From positions 3,038,001-3,102,000 of the forward strand of contig OZ245773.1 in NCBI GenBank assembly GCA_965227645.1: DNA of 64,000 nt, in the 5' to 3' direction. Under the pieces are notes generated by a model. It was given only the letters and a program-made list of their open reading frames with translations, was not told the origin of the DNA and searched no databases. Each line of letters opens with the position of its first letter. Positions within the stretch are counted from its first letter, which is position 1. Positions 17,337-27,200 of the stretch are shown piece by piece. Position numbers and translations under genes: made by a program. The DNA is from Flavimaribacter sp024343425 (lineage in GTDB: Bacteria; Pseudomonadota; Alphaproteobacteria; Rhizobiales; Rhizobiaceae).

Positions 17337-18329
17337 TTGAATTTCTGGAAATACGCGCTGATCGCGGGCGCAGCCTTTTCCGCGTTGTCCGGCCAGGCTA
17401 TGGCCGAAACCAAATGGTCTCTGTTCACGCCGTTCGGCGCCAATGACAAGCCGACGGAACTTTACCGGGAATTCGCCAGCGACGTCGCGAAAGCGACCGA
17501 TGGCGAACTCGTCATCGACGTCTTTTCGTCGGGCGAGCTACCCTACAAGAACACGGATATCCTGCGCGCGCTCGCCACTGACCAGATCCAGATCGCCGAT
17601 CTCGCCATCGGCCCCGTCGCCGGCGAGGTTCCCGAACTGACCGTGTTCGGTCTGCCATTCATCTGCACCTCGACGGACCAGTTCTACACGGCCATCGACG
17701 AAGCCCTGCCGATCTTCAACGAGCGCCTGCAGGACAAGTTCAAGGTCCGGGCGCTGACGGGCTGGACGATGCCGCCGCAGCAGGTCTGGCTGCGCGACAA
17801 GGTTGACCAGATCAGCGATCTGAAAGGCCGCAAGGTGCGCACCTGGAACAAGATGCAGGTGGAAATGCTCGACCTCATGGGCGCTTCCGGCGTTGCGATA
17901 ACGCCTGCCGAGGTGATCCCGGCCTTGCAGCGCGGCGTCGTCGACGGCGCGATCACCGCCGTGATCCCAGCCTATGACTGGAAGTTCTACGAGGTGGTGG
18001 ATTACGGATACATGCTCAACTTCACCATGACCGACCAGCTCATCGCGGTGAACGAAAAGGCGTTCGGGGCGCTGTCGCCCGAAATTCAGACCGTTCTGAC
18101 CGAGACCGCGAACGCCTGGCAGGACAAGTTCCGCGCGGCGATCGACGCGGCGGCCGGCGAAGCCGAAACCAAGCTCACGGCCGAAGGCATGACGCTGCTG
18201 ACGCCCGCCGACGCCGATTTCGCTTCCGCCAAGGAAAGCACCAGGGCGATATGGCAGGCATGGGCCGACGCCAACGGCGAGATCGCCGGCAAGCTTCTGG
18301 ACCGGGTCAGCGCCGCTTGCGCGCTGTAG
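17337..18329 (+). CDS. dctP: TRAP transporter solute-binding protein, DctP family
   Basis: A 330-residue periplasmic receptor. I choose the TTG at 17337, which follows GGGAGG by a normal distance and opens a signal peptide (NFWKYALIAGAAFSALSGQA, cleaved after MA). The nearby ATG at 17330 is out of frame. The conserved DctP arginine segment is in KGRKVRTWNKMQVEMLDLMG, followed by the EVIPALQRGVVDGAITA motif. Together with the SorC regulator and SMP-30-like enzyme, a sugar acid or related carbohydrate is a plausible ligand. Confidence 0.92.
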   Translation: MNFWKYALIAGAAFSALSGQAMAETKWSLFTPFGANDKPTELYREFASDVAKATDGELVIDVFSSGELPYKNTDILRALATDQIQIADLAIGPVAGEVPELTVFGLPFICTSTDQFYTAIDEALPIFNERLQDKFKVRALTGWTMPPQQVWLRDKVDQISDLKGRKVRTWNKMQVEMLDLMGASGVAITPAEVIPALQRGVVDGAITAVIPAYDWKFYEVVDYGYMLNFTMTDQLIAVNEKAFGALSPEIQTVLTETANAWQDKFRAAIDAAAGEAETKLTAEGMTLLTPADADFASAKESTRAIWQAWADANGEIAGKLLDRVSAACAL

Positions 18330-18341
18330 GACGGACGGACC

Positions 18342-18890
18342 GTGGCTGAACCCGCCAAACCGACCGGGTCCGAGATGACGGAGACCGCGCTGCCTCTATG
18401 GCTGCGCGGCCTGCGCCGGGCGCTGGACCTTCTTGCGGGAGCGCTGCTCGGCGCCGCCATTATCGTGCTCGTCCTTGTCTTTTGCCTGATGAACGTCGAA
18501 ATCGTCAGCCGATACTTTTTCGGCGTTTCGACGCTCATCGCCGACGAATATTCAGGCTACGGGTTCGCATTCGTCATTCTCGCGGGCCTGGTCTACACCC
18601 ACCGCTCCGGCGCCCTGCTGCGGATCGATTTCGGGCTCGGCGTCATGGGGCGGCGCGGACGCCGGTTCTCCCTGGCCGCGGCCAGCCTCGCCAGTCTCGC
18701 GCTTGCTGGTTTTTCCGCCTATGCGGGCTATCAGACCTGGGCGCTCAGCCTGCTGTTCAATTCCGGTTCGGCTTTCGCTTCCACCACGCCCCTGTGGATA
18801 CCGCAAATCGTGATGCCGGTCGGCTTCGCGCTCCTTGCCCTGTCCTTCGCCGAGGAATTTCTCAGTCGCAGTTACGGGCACGGGCAATAG
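18342..18890 (+). CDS. dctQ: TRAP transporter small permease, DctQ family
   Basis: A 182-residue four-span protein starting with GTG at 18342, 12 bp after dctP. LVFCLMNVEIVSRYFFGVST and YSGYGFAFVILAGLVYTHRS are typical DctQ spans, including the conserved arginine after helix 1. It partners the large permease encoded 9 bp downstream. Confidence 0.9.
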   Translation: MAEPAKPTGSEMTETALPLWLRGLRRALDLLAGALLGAAIIVLVLVFCLMNVEIVSRYFFGVSTLIADEYSGYGFAFVILAGLVYTHRSGALLRIDFGLGVMGRRGRRFSLAAASLASLALAGFSAYAGYQTWALSLLFNSGSAFASTTPLWIPQIVMPVGFALLALSFAEEFLSRSYGHGQ

Positions 18891-18899
18891 GAAATATCA

Positions 18900-20198
18900 A
18901 TGGACTGGTCAGTCGCCCTTCTTGTCTATGGCGTTCTCATGGTCTGCTGCCTGTTCGGCGGCGTCCTTATCGGATCGGCGATCGGGATCGTCGGCATCGT
19001 CGGCGTGACGATGGCGACCGGCACGCGGATGTGGCCGACCTTCGGCGACATCATCTGGAACACGGCCACCAGCTTTACGCTCGTCGCCATCCCGCTCTTC
19101 GTCCTGATGGGCGAGATTATCCTGCGCAGCGGCCTGGCGCGACGCTTCTACAACGGCATCGCAGTGATGCTGCGCGGCGTACCCGGCGCGCTCGCCCACA
19201 CCAATATCGTCGGCTGCGCCGCCTTCTCGGCGCTGTCGGGCTCGACGGTCGCCACCGCCCTGACGGTGGGCACGGTCGCCGTGCCTGAAATGCGGCGGCG
19301 CGGCTACAAGGACGCGCTGACGCTCGGGTCGCTGACCGGCGGCGGGTGCCTCGGCATCCTTATCCCGCCGAGCATCCCGATGATCGTTTACGCCTCGATC
19401 ACCCAGACGTCCGTTCTGTCGGTCTTCATGGCGGGCGTGGTGCCGGGCCTCGTGCTCGCCGTCCTGTTCCTGGTCTATATCGCGATCCGCGTGTTGCTCA
19501 ACCGCGATCTCGCGCCGCCGCCCGACGCCGAAGACCTGAAGCGCAAGCGGCGGTCCGGGATCGTCGACAGCCTGCCGGTCGCAGCCCTCATCGCCGCCGT
19601 TATCGGCGGCATGTATGCGGGCGTCGTCACGCCAACGGAAGCGGCCGCCTTCGGTTGCCTCTTGGCGCTGTTGCTCGGCCTGGTCTATCGCGACCTTTCC
19701 GCCGCCGCTCTCGTCGCCGCGCTGCGCAATGCGGTGGTGACGAGTTGCGTGGTCATGTTCATCACCATCAACGCCCAGTTTCTCAGTTTCGCCATCGTCA
19801 ACTCGGGCATCAGCCGCGGATTGTCCGGGGCCATGGCCGACGCAGGGATAGGCCCCTTCGCCTTCTTCCTTCTGTTGATCGCGCTTTACGCGGTCATCGG
19901 CATGTTCATCGACGGGCTGTCGATCATGCTCTTGACGGTGCCTGTGCTTTTCCCGGTCTTCCAGGTGATGGGATACGACCCGATCTGGATGGGCGTGGTG
20001 CTGGTGCTTCTGATCGAACTGGGCGCGCTGACGCCGCCGATGGGGCTCAATCTGTTCGCCGTACAATCCATCAGCAACGCGCCGCTGGGCGTCATCGGCA
20101 GGTCGTCGATGCCCTATGCGCTGATCATCGTCGCCTTTTGCCTGGCGCTCTACCTCGAGCCGGATATCGCGCTGTGGCTGCCGAGGGCGACCCATTGA
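18900..20198 (+). CDS. dctM: TRAP transporter large permease, DctM family
   Basis: The 432-residue ion-coupled transport subunit. Characteristic segments are TATSFTLVAIPLFVLMGEII-like (here NTATSFTLVAIPLFVLMGEI), AFSALSGSTVATALTVGTVA, GGCLGILIPPSIPMIVYASI and IDGLSIMLLTVPVLFPV. Length and motifs are standard. It ends 20 bp before the SMP-30-like gene, so the four genes probably form one transcript. Confidence 0.95.
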   Translation: MDWSVALLVYGVLMVCCLFGGVLIGSAIGIVGIVGVTMATGTRMWPTFGDIIWNTATSFTLVAIPLFVLMGEIILRSGLARRFYNGIAVMLRGVPGALAHTNIVGCAAFSALSGSTVATALTVGTVAVPEMRRRGYKDALTLGSLTGGGCLGILIPPSIPMIVYASITQTSVLSVFMAGVVPGLVLAVLFLVYIAIRVLLNRDLAPPPDAEDLKRKRRSGIVDSLPVAALIAAVIGGMYAGVVTPTEAAAFGCLLALLLGLVYRDLSAAALVAALRNAVVTSCVVMFITINAQFLSFAIVNSGISRGLSGAMADAGIGPFAFFLLLIALYAVIGMFIDGLSIMLLTVPVLFPVFQVMGYDPIWMGVVLVLLIELGALTPPMGLNLFAVQSISNAPLGVIGRSSMPYALIIVAFCLALYLEPDIALWLPRATH

Positions 20199-20218
20199 GT
20201 GAAATGAGGTAAGACGTC

Positions 20219-21136
20219 GTGTTTTTTGCTCCGCCGCCCACCACCGAAACATCCGTGTTCGCAAGCCTGCCGGACAATCTGAGGATGCACGGAGAGCCGT
20301 CCGAATGGCGCGACGGCCAGCCGGGAAGCCAGCCCGTCCACTCGCTGCTGGAAGGTCCGGCCTTCGACCGCGACGGCAATTTATGGTGCGTCGATATCGC
20401 CTATGGCCGGATTTTCCGGTTGACGCCGAACCGTGGTTTCGAGGTTATGATTGCCTATGACGGCGAGCCGAACGGCCTCGCCTTCCACCAGGACGGCCGC
20501 CTCTTCATCGCGGACTACAGAAACGGCGTCATGGTCTTCGATCCGCGCACGGGGGACATCGCCCCGTTTCTTCAGCGTCATCACCTGGAGCGGCTGAAGG
20601 CGGTCAACGACCTGACCTTCGCCGACAACGGCGACCTCTACTTCACCGATCAGGGAATGACCGGCCTGCACGACCCCACCGGTCGCGTCTTCCGGGTCCG
20701 GCCGGGATGCGCGCCGGAAATGATCCTTTCAAACGTGCCGAGCCCGAACGGCCTTGTGCTGTCGCCTGACGGCGCGACCCTTTACGTGGCCGCGACGCGC
20801 GGCAACTGCATCTGGCGCGTTCCGATGATGCCGGACGGAAGCGTCGCCAAGGTGGGCAACTTCATCCAGCTCTCCGGCGGACAGGGGCCGGATGGTCTGG
20901 CCATCGACCGCGACGGCGGTCTTCTCATCTGTCACATCGGCCTGGGAACGGTCTGGCACATGACGCCGAGAGGAGAACCGGCGCGCCGCTTCGTCTCGCC
21001 GACAGGGCTGCACACGACGAATGTCGCCTTCGGCGGCGAGAACCGCGATCAGCTGTTCATCACGGAGGCCGAAACGGGAACCGTGTTGAGCGCACAGACG
21101 GAGACGCGCGGCCTTCCCCTCTTCGGAGGATACTGA
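20219..21136 (+). CDS. SMP-30/gluconolactonase/LRE-like sugar-lactone hydrolase
   Basis: A 305-residue six-bladed beta-propeller hydrolase starting with GTG at 20219. Metal-site and propeller motifs include LEGPAFDRDGNLWCVDIAYG, the VNDLTFADNGDLYFTD stretch, PNGLVLSPDGATLYVA and GPDGLAIDRDGGLLICHIG. Members open aldonolactones to sugar acids. Its place at the end of the SorC-controlled TRAP operon suggests it processes the imported sugar derivative. The 3' end (20981-21150) has a decayed second copy at 30551. Confidence 0.9.
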   Translation: MFFAPPPTTETSVFASLPDNLRMHGEPSEWRDGQPGSQPVHSLLEGPAFDRDGNLWCVDIAYGRIFRLTPNRGFEVMIAYDGEPNGLAFHQDGRLFIADYRNGVMVFDPRTGDIAPFLQRHHLERLKAVNDLTFADNGDLYFTDQGMTGLHDPTGRVFRVRPGCAPEMILSNVPSPNGLVLSPDGATLYVAATRGNCIWRVPMMPDGSVAKVGNFIQLSGGQGPDGLAIDRDGGLLICHIGLGTVWHMTPRGEPARRFVSPTGLHTTNVAFGGENRDQLFITEAETGTVLSAQTETRGLPLFGGY

Positions 21137-21238
21137 GCGAGACGCCCGGCGCCCGGACGGCAAGCAGTAAGTCCATTTCTGGGTCTCGGTGCATTTCAAC
21201 GGTCATCACCGATCCCCGCGATATTTCCCCCACTGGCG

Positions 21239-24200
21239 TCAGAACGCCAGGTTCAGGCTGATGCTGGCGGCGTGGTTCTGCTGCTGGCTGTTGAACAGGC
21301 CGTCATAGTTCGCCCGCACCTTGAAGCCGTCGCTGACGGGAACGGCGACGCCCGCGCCGAGCCGCAAACGGTTGCGTCCGGCGTCGGGACCGAGAACCGA
21401 GAACGCGGTCGGGCTGCCCTCGAACACCATGGTCTGCGTGGGCACGACGTCGGCGAAGGCGTATTCCCACAGCGCGCGCACCTCGAAGGTCACGTCTCCG
21501 GCGCCGGTCGGCATCGTGTGCTGCAGCGCGAGACCGAGGCCGGTGTCGAACTGCGTCCAGCTTTCCGAGAGGCCCGTCAGGTTGAGCGCGCCCGCGCCGG
21601 TTTCGGAGAAGTCGCCATGTCCGGACCAGCCGGCGTCGACCGTTGCGACCGGAGACAGCGTCGTGCCGGAGGCGATGTCGAAGCCGTAGGCGGCCTCGCC
21701 GGAGAAGCCGAACGTGTTTGTCCAGTAGTCGGTCTCGGCCCTGCGGTTAATGTCGCCGAAGGCGATTTGCCGTGTCGTCGACACGCTGCTGCCGAGATAG
21801 GCGAGCGAACCGGAAAGGCTCCACGGGCCGTTCGCCCATCCGCCGTAGACGCCGATCTGGAAGTTGTCGGCCTCCATGGACGACAGCCGTGCGTCCACCG
21901 TGGCGCTGCTTCTGGCATAGCCGAGGCCGAAGCCGGCGAAGGCCTCGCCGCGCGCAACGTCCAGCGAGTTCTCGTAGCCTCCGGCGATACCGGCCGACCA
22001 CCAGTCGAGCGCAGCGGCGTTTCCGTCGCCGTCGATCGATCCGCCGCCGCCGAGCGGCGCAAGCCAGGCCTGCCCCGAAGACGCGTCGCCTGCGGAGCCG
22101 TTGCCGAAGCCGTGCGTCGCCGTCATCGTGTCGGTGAGCCCGGCGTTCATGACGCCGGCCGCGCCCTGCTGACGCAGCAGGCGGCTGAACTGCGAGAAGG
22201 TCTGGTTAACGACATGCTGCGCGGAGGCGTGGATCTCTCCGGAAGACAGATCGAAGGCCTGGCGCACCGCTTCGTCGCCATTCGGCGCCAGCGACAGCTG
22301 CACGATTTCGTTGAACACCGTCAGCGCGTCGCCCGTCTGCGCCATATTCTGCAGTCCGCTCGCCGCCTGGAACTGGTTGTAGGTGCTGGCGAGGCTGGAG
22401 AACGGAATGTCGGCGACCAGCATCAGGTCGACATAATCGGCGCCGTAGAGGACATCGGCGCGGATCAGCGAGAAGGGCTGGTTGTAGAGGAAATCGGCGT
22501 TGCGGACGACGCCGGCCTCGGCTTCGACGATGCGGTAGGTCTCGCCGTCGGCATAGCTTGCCTCGGAATCGAGCGCGACGATGTCGAGCGCGCCGCCATT
22601 GATGGTGGCCGTTCCCGTGGCCGCGATCAGGTCGGCCTGGTCGGGCGCCGCGATCTCGACCTCGTAGACCGAGCCGGCGTTGAAGACGACATCGCCCGCA
22701 ACGTTGATCACGCCGATCGAATTTCCGGGCGCGACCGTTCCGTCGATCACCAGTCCGCCGACCGTGCCATTGCCTTCCAGCCGGCCATCGGGGCCGACGG
22801 TCATAGCCATGTTTGCCAGTATCGCGTTGTTGACCAGCGTGCCGCCGGCGACCGTGAAGGGACCGGCGATCGCGTTGGTTCCGGTCAGCGTCCAGACCGA
22901 GGCGTCTTCCTTGCCGAAGATCTCGAAGTCGTTGTACTGGGTTCCAATCAGCGCCACGTCGAAGGTCTGTTCGCCTTCGCCGCCGAGGAGGAATTGGTCC
23001 TCGCCATCGCCCGCCTCGACCGAGCCGATGACGACGCCCATGGGCTGCAACTCGAAGATGTCGTCGGTCGTTCCGGTATACTGGACCGCGACGCCCGCTG
23101 CTCCGTCGGCGCTTTCGATCAGGCCGTTGTTGGAGAGGTTGCCGACGACCGGGTCGCTGATGGTGAAGGTTCCGTAGAGAATGCCCTCATTGTGGACGGC
23201 GCGACCGCCTTCGCCGGTGGCGACCAGCGTATCGAACGTCTCGATCAGACCGTTGACGATGGTGTTGTTGGCCGTCGTCGCGCCCAGATTGGCGCCATCG
23301 AGCGTCAGCGTCGTGTTCTCGCCGATCACGAGGGCGTGGGCGTTCATGCCTTCCGTGGATACAGAGACATCGCCGATGCCGAGCAAATTTTCCATGTCCA
23401 CGCCGGGGAGTTCCGTGCCCAGCCCTTCGCCAAGCACGAGACCGTGGGCTTCGTCGCCGGTGGTCGCGATTTCGATCCCATCCAGGATCGTGAGGGAATC
23501 ACTGCCTTCGCCCTGGCTGCCGAAATTGACGACGATGCCGCGCGATCGGTCGCCCGACGTCGTGATATCCACATTTTCCAGCAGCAATGTAGACGAAGTG
23601 TCCGTGGCGTCGACGCCGAGCCCGTGGATGACGACGCCGTCGGCGTCATCTCCTGTGGTTTCAACCGAAACGAAATCCATATCGTGCGTGAAGGTGGAAC
23701 CTGACGCGGTCGACGGCGACACGCCATAAAAGCCTGCGTCGCCGAGGATCACGCCGGCCGATCCCGAGCCCGATGTGGAAACCGAAACACTTGTCAGACT
23801 GGTGACCAAAGTGCTGCCGCTTATCGCTGAAGGCGACAATCCGGCAGAAACCGGAACAATCATCAGACCGGTCGAATTGTCCCCTTGGGTGCTCAAGGTC
23901 AAATTCAATGCATCCAGGGCCGCAATGCTGTTGTCGGTCCTGACGCCGATATGCGTCGCCGCGTTGGAGTTGTCGCCTACGGTGGAAATGTCGAGGTTTG
24001 ACAATTCGAGCGACGTTGAGCCCGACTCCACCCCGCCATGATACAGCCCCGGCGAATCGTCACCATGTGTGGCTATTGTCGTTGCGTTCACAGTAAAACT
24101 GGAGGCCGATAAAGCGCCAAGACTGCCTATATACAAACCGGCGCTGTTGTTTCCCCGCGTCGTAAGGTTGCTGTCGAAGAGATCGACGGTGCGTGTCGAA

Positions 24201-27200
24201 TCGGAGCCGCCTTCTTCGACATGGAACGCCGGCGCATCGTTGCCGCTGGTTTCGATCGTGACGTCGCCGAGAAAATAGGTGTCGGACGACGTATCACCGC
24301 CGTTGACATGAAAGACGAGCCCGCCAGACCCGTCGCCCAAAGTCTGAAACGTCGTATTGTTTGCGACGAAGTTCCAAAAGGAAGACGAACCGCGCTCACC
24401 CGTTACGAGGGTGGCGTTGTCGCCCTCCGACGTGAAAGACGCGTCCTGGACGAACATCAGCATATTACTGTTGTCGCCCATGTGGAAACTGATGACGTCG
24501 GAGTTGTTTCCGAACGTGCCGAAACTCGTGTTGTCGGCAAAAAAGACGCCGCTGGACGAACCGTCGAGATCGACATCGATCAGCGTTGAATTGTCGCCGC
24601 TTGTCTGGAAGGCCGGACCCGATGATGCGGCAATTTCGGTGAACGTCATCGTCACCGCGGAGTCGCCAGCGCCATGCATGGAGATACCCGCGGAATTGTC
24701 GCCGAAAGTCGCGATCATGGGCTGGGTGGTCTGTCCTGCTCCGGAGGCCTCAAGACCGAGGACGCTGTCCGTGCCCGGCACGACAATAGCCGGCGAATTG
24801 TCGCCCATTGTCGTCACGACAGGATCCTTGATGCTGACGACTGTCCCGGGGCCGTTCACCACAATGCCGCGCGAATTGTCGCCTGTCGTATTCGCCACCA
24901 CGTTCTCGAAACTGACGGAGGCTTCCGAGTTGGGCCCGCCCGCGCCGAGCCCATAGACGACGACGCCGTCGGCGTCGTTGCCTGTGGTGGAGACCGTGAC
25001 AGCGGCCAGATTATAGTCGACTGTCGTATCGGGCACGGTGGGAAGCGGTCCGTCGTAGAGGCCGGCGTCGCCGATGATGACGCCGGTCGAGCCGGCGCCC
25101 AGCGTGGAAACGGTCAGGTTTTCCAGAGACACGACGCCGGTGCTGCCGCCCGTGACGCCGAAGAGTGGCATGGCGAGAAGGCCGACCGAGTTGTCGCCTT
25201 CGGTGGTGAGCGTGGCGTCCGCCATGTCGAAAGAGGCGACGGAGCTTTCATTCGTCACGCCAAGCAAGGTTGCCGCGCCTGAATTGTCGCCGCTCGTGGA
25301 AATATCGACGTTGATCAGGCTGACCGAAGCGGCGGAGAAACTGCCGGCGCCGCCAAAATGGAATCCCGGCGCATTGTCGCCCTGTGTCGAGATAGTCGTG
25401 TCAGTAAATGTCAAATCGATGGCTGAACTGTCGCCAAGTCCGCCGATGCTTACGCCTGCGCTGTTTGCGCCTTCGCTCGTGATATCACTCTGCTGAACGA
25501 CCACTGTGCGGCTGGATGTATCGCCTCCTTCTCCCACATGGAATGCGGGCGCGTCATCACCCCGGGTATGGACCGTCACTTCGCCGAGAAAGAACGTATC
25601 GTTGGAAAGGTCGCCTTGATTTACCTCGACAACGATCCCGCCCGACCCGTCGCCCACAGCTTCCAATGTGGTGTTTGTAAAGTTACCTCTCAGTATCGAC
25701 GAAGAGTGGCGCTCGATCTCCACGAGCGTGGCGTTGTCGCCCTGCGACGTAAAAGAGACGTCCTCGGCGACGAAAAGGACATCGCTGGAGTTACCGACAT
25801 GCAGACTGACGACAGCGGAGTTATCGCCCGCCGTGCCGAAGCTCGTGTTCTCGGCCGAGAAGTTTATGCTGGACTCGTCGCCGAGATCGACGTCGATCAG
25901 CGTTGCGTTGTCGCCTTCGGTGCTGAGAGCAGGACCGGATGGCGCTGTGAGGTCGGCGAACGACAATGTCGCCAACATCGATCCGCCAGGGCTGTGGACC
26001 ACGATGCCGCGCGAATTGTCGCCTGTCGTATTCGCCACCACGTTCTCGAAACTGACGGAGGCTTCCGAATTGGGCCCGCCCGCGCCGAGCCCGTAGACGA
26101 CGACGCCGTCGGCGTCGTTGCCCTCTGTGGAGACCGTGACATTGGCCAGATCGTAATCGACTGTCGTATCGGGCACGGTTGGAAGCGGACCGTCATAAAG
26201 GCCGGCGTCGCCGATGATGACGCCGGTAGAGCCGTCGCCCATAGTGGAAACGGAGAGGTTGTCAACAGACACGACGCCGACGCTGCCGCCCGTTGAGCCG
26301 GACAACGGGACGGCGAGCAAGCCGACGGAATTGTCGCCTTCGGTGGCGAGCGTGGAGTCCAGCACGCTGAATGAAGCTACCCCGGCGTCATTGACGACAC
26401 CGAGCATAGTTACGGCATCCGAACTGTCACCGCTCGTGGAAATGTCGACATTGGTTAGGCTGACCGTGGCTGCGGACAAGCTGCCCGCTCCACCGAAGAA
26501 CAAGCCGGCGGAGCCATTACCCCGGGTCGAAATCATCGTGTCAATCACTGTAAGATCACTGACCGATCCGTCGCCGAGAGCGCCAACGTAAACGCCCGCG
26601 CTGTTCGTCCCCTTCGTGGTGAAGTTGCTCTCCTCTATCTGAACGGTTCGGCTGGAGCTGTAGCCTCCCTGTTCGACCATAAACGCCGGAGCATCATTTC
26701 CGTTAGTATCGACTGTCACGGCGCCGAGAAAATAGGTGTCGGATGATATGTCGCCGTCGTCTACATGAAAAACGAGACCGCCCGAGCCGTCGCCGGAGGC
26801 TTCGAATGTGCTGTCAATAATGACGGCTCCAAGAAGGGACGACGAGCCGCGCGTGACATCGACCAGCGTGGCGTCGTCGCCCTCCGATGCGAAGGACGCG
26901 CCTTCAGCGAAGAACAGGACATCGCTGTCATCGCCGACATGAAGGCTGACGACTTCGGAATTGTCGCCAAGCGTGCCAAAACTCGTGTTCTCCGCCGAGA
27001 AGTTTATGCTGGACTCGTCGCCGAGTTCGACGTCGATCAGCGTTGCGTTGTCGCCTTCGGCGCTGAGAGCAGGACCGGATGGCGCTGTGAGGTCGGCGAA
27101 CGAAAGGGTCGCCATCATCGGACCGCCAGGGCTGTGGACCACGATGCCGCGCGATTTGTCGCCTGTCGTATTCGCCACCACGTTCTCGAAACTGACGGAG

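Noticed and set aside
21272..23704. Very long open frame opposite the autotransporter gene
   Set aside because: It is a G+C-rich shadow of the real gene, with Arg/Asp/Val-rich sequence and no domain; similar shadows occur opposite mutB, the liv genes and katA.
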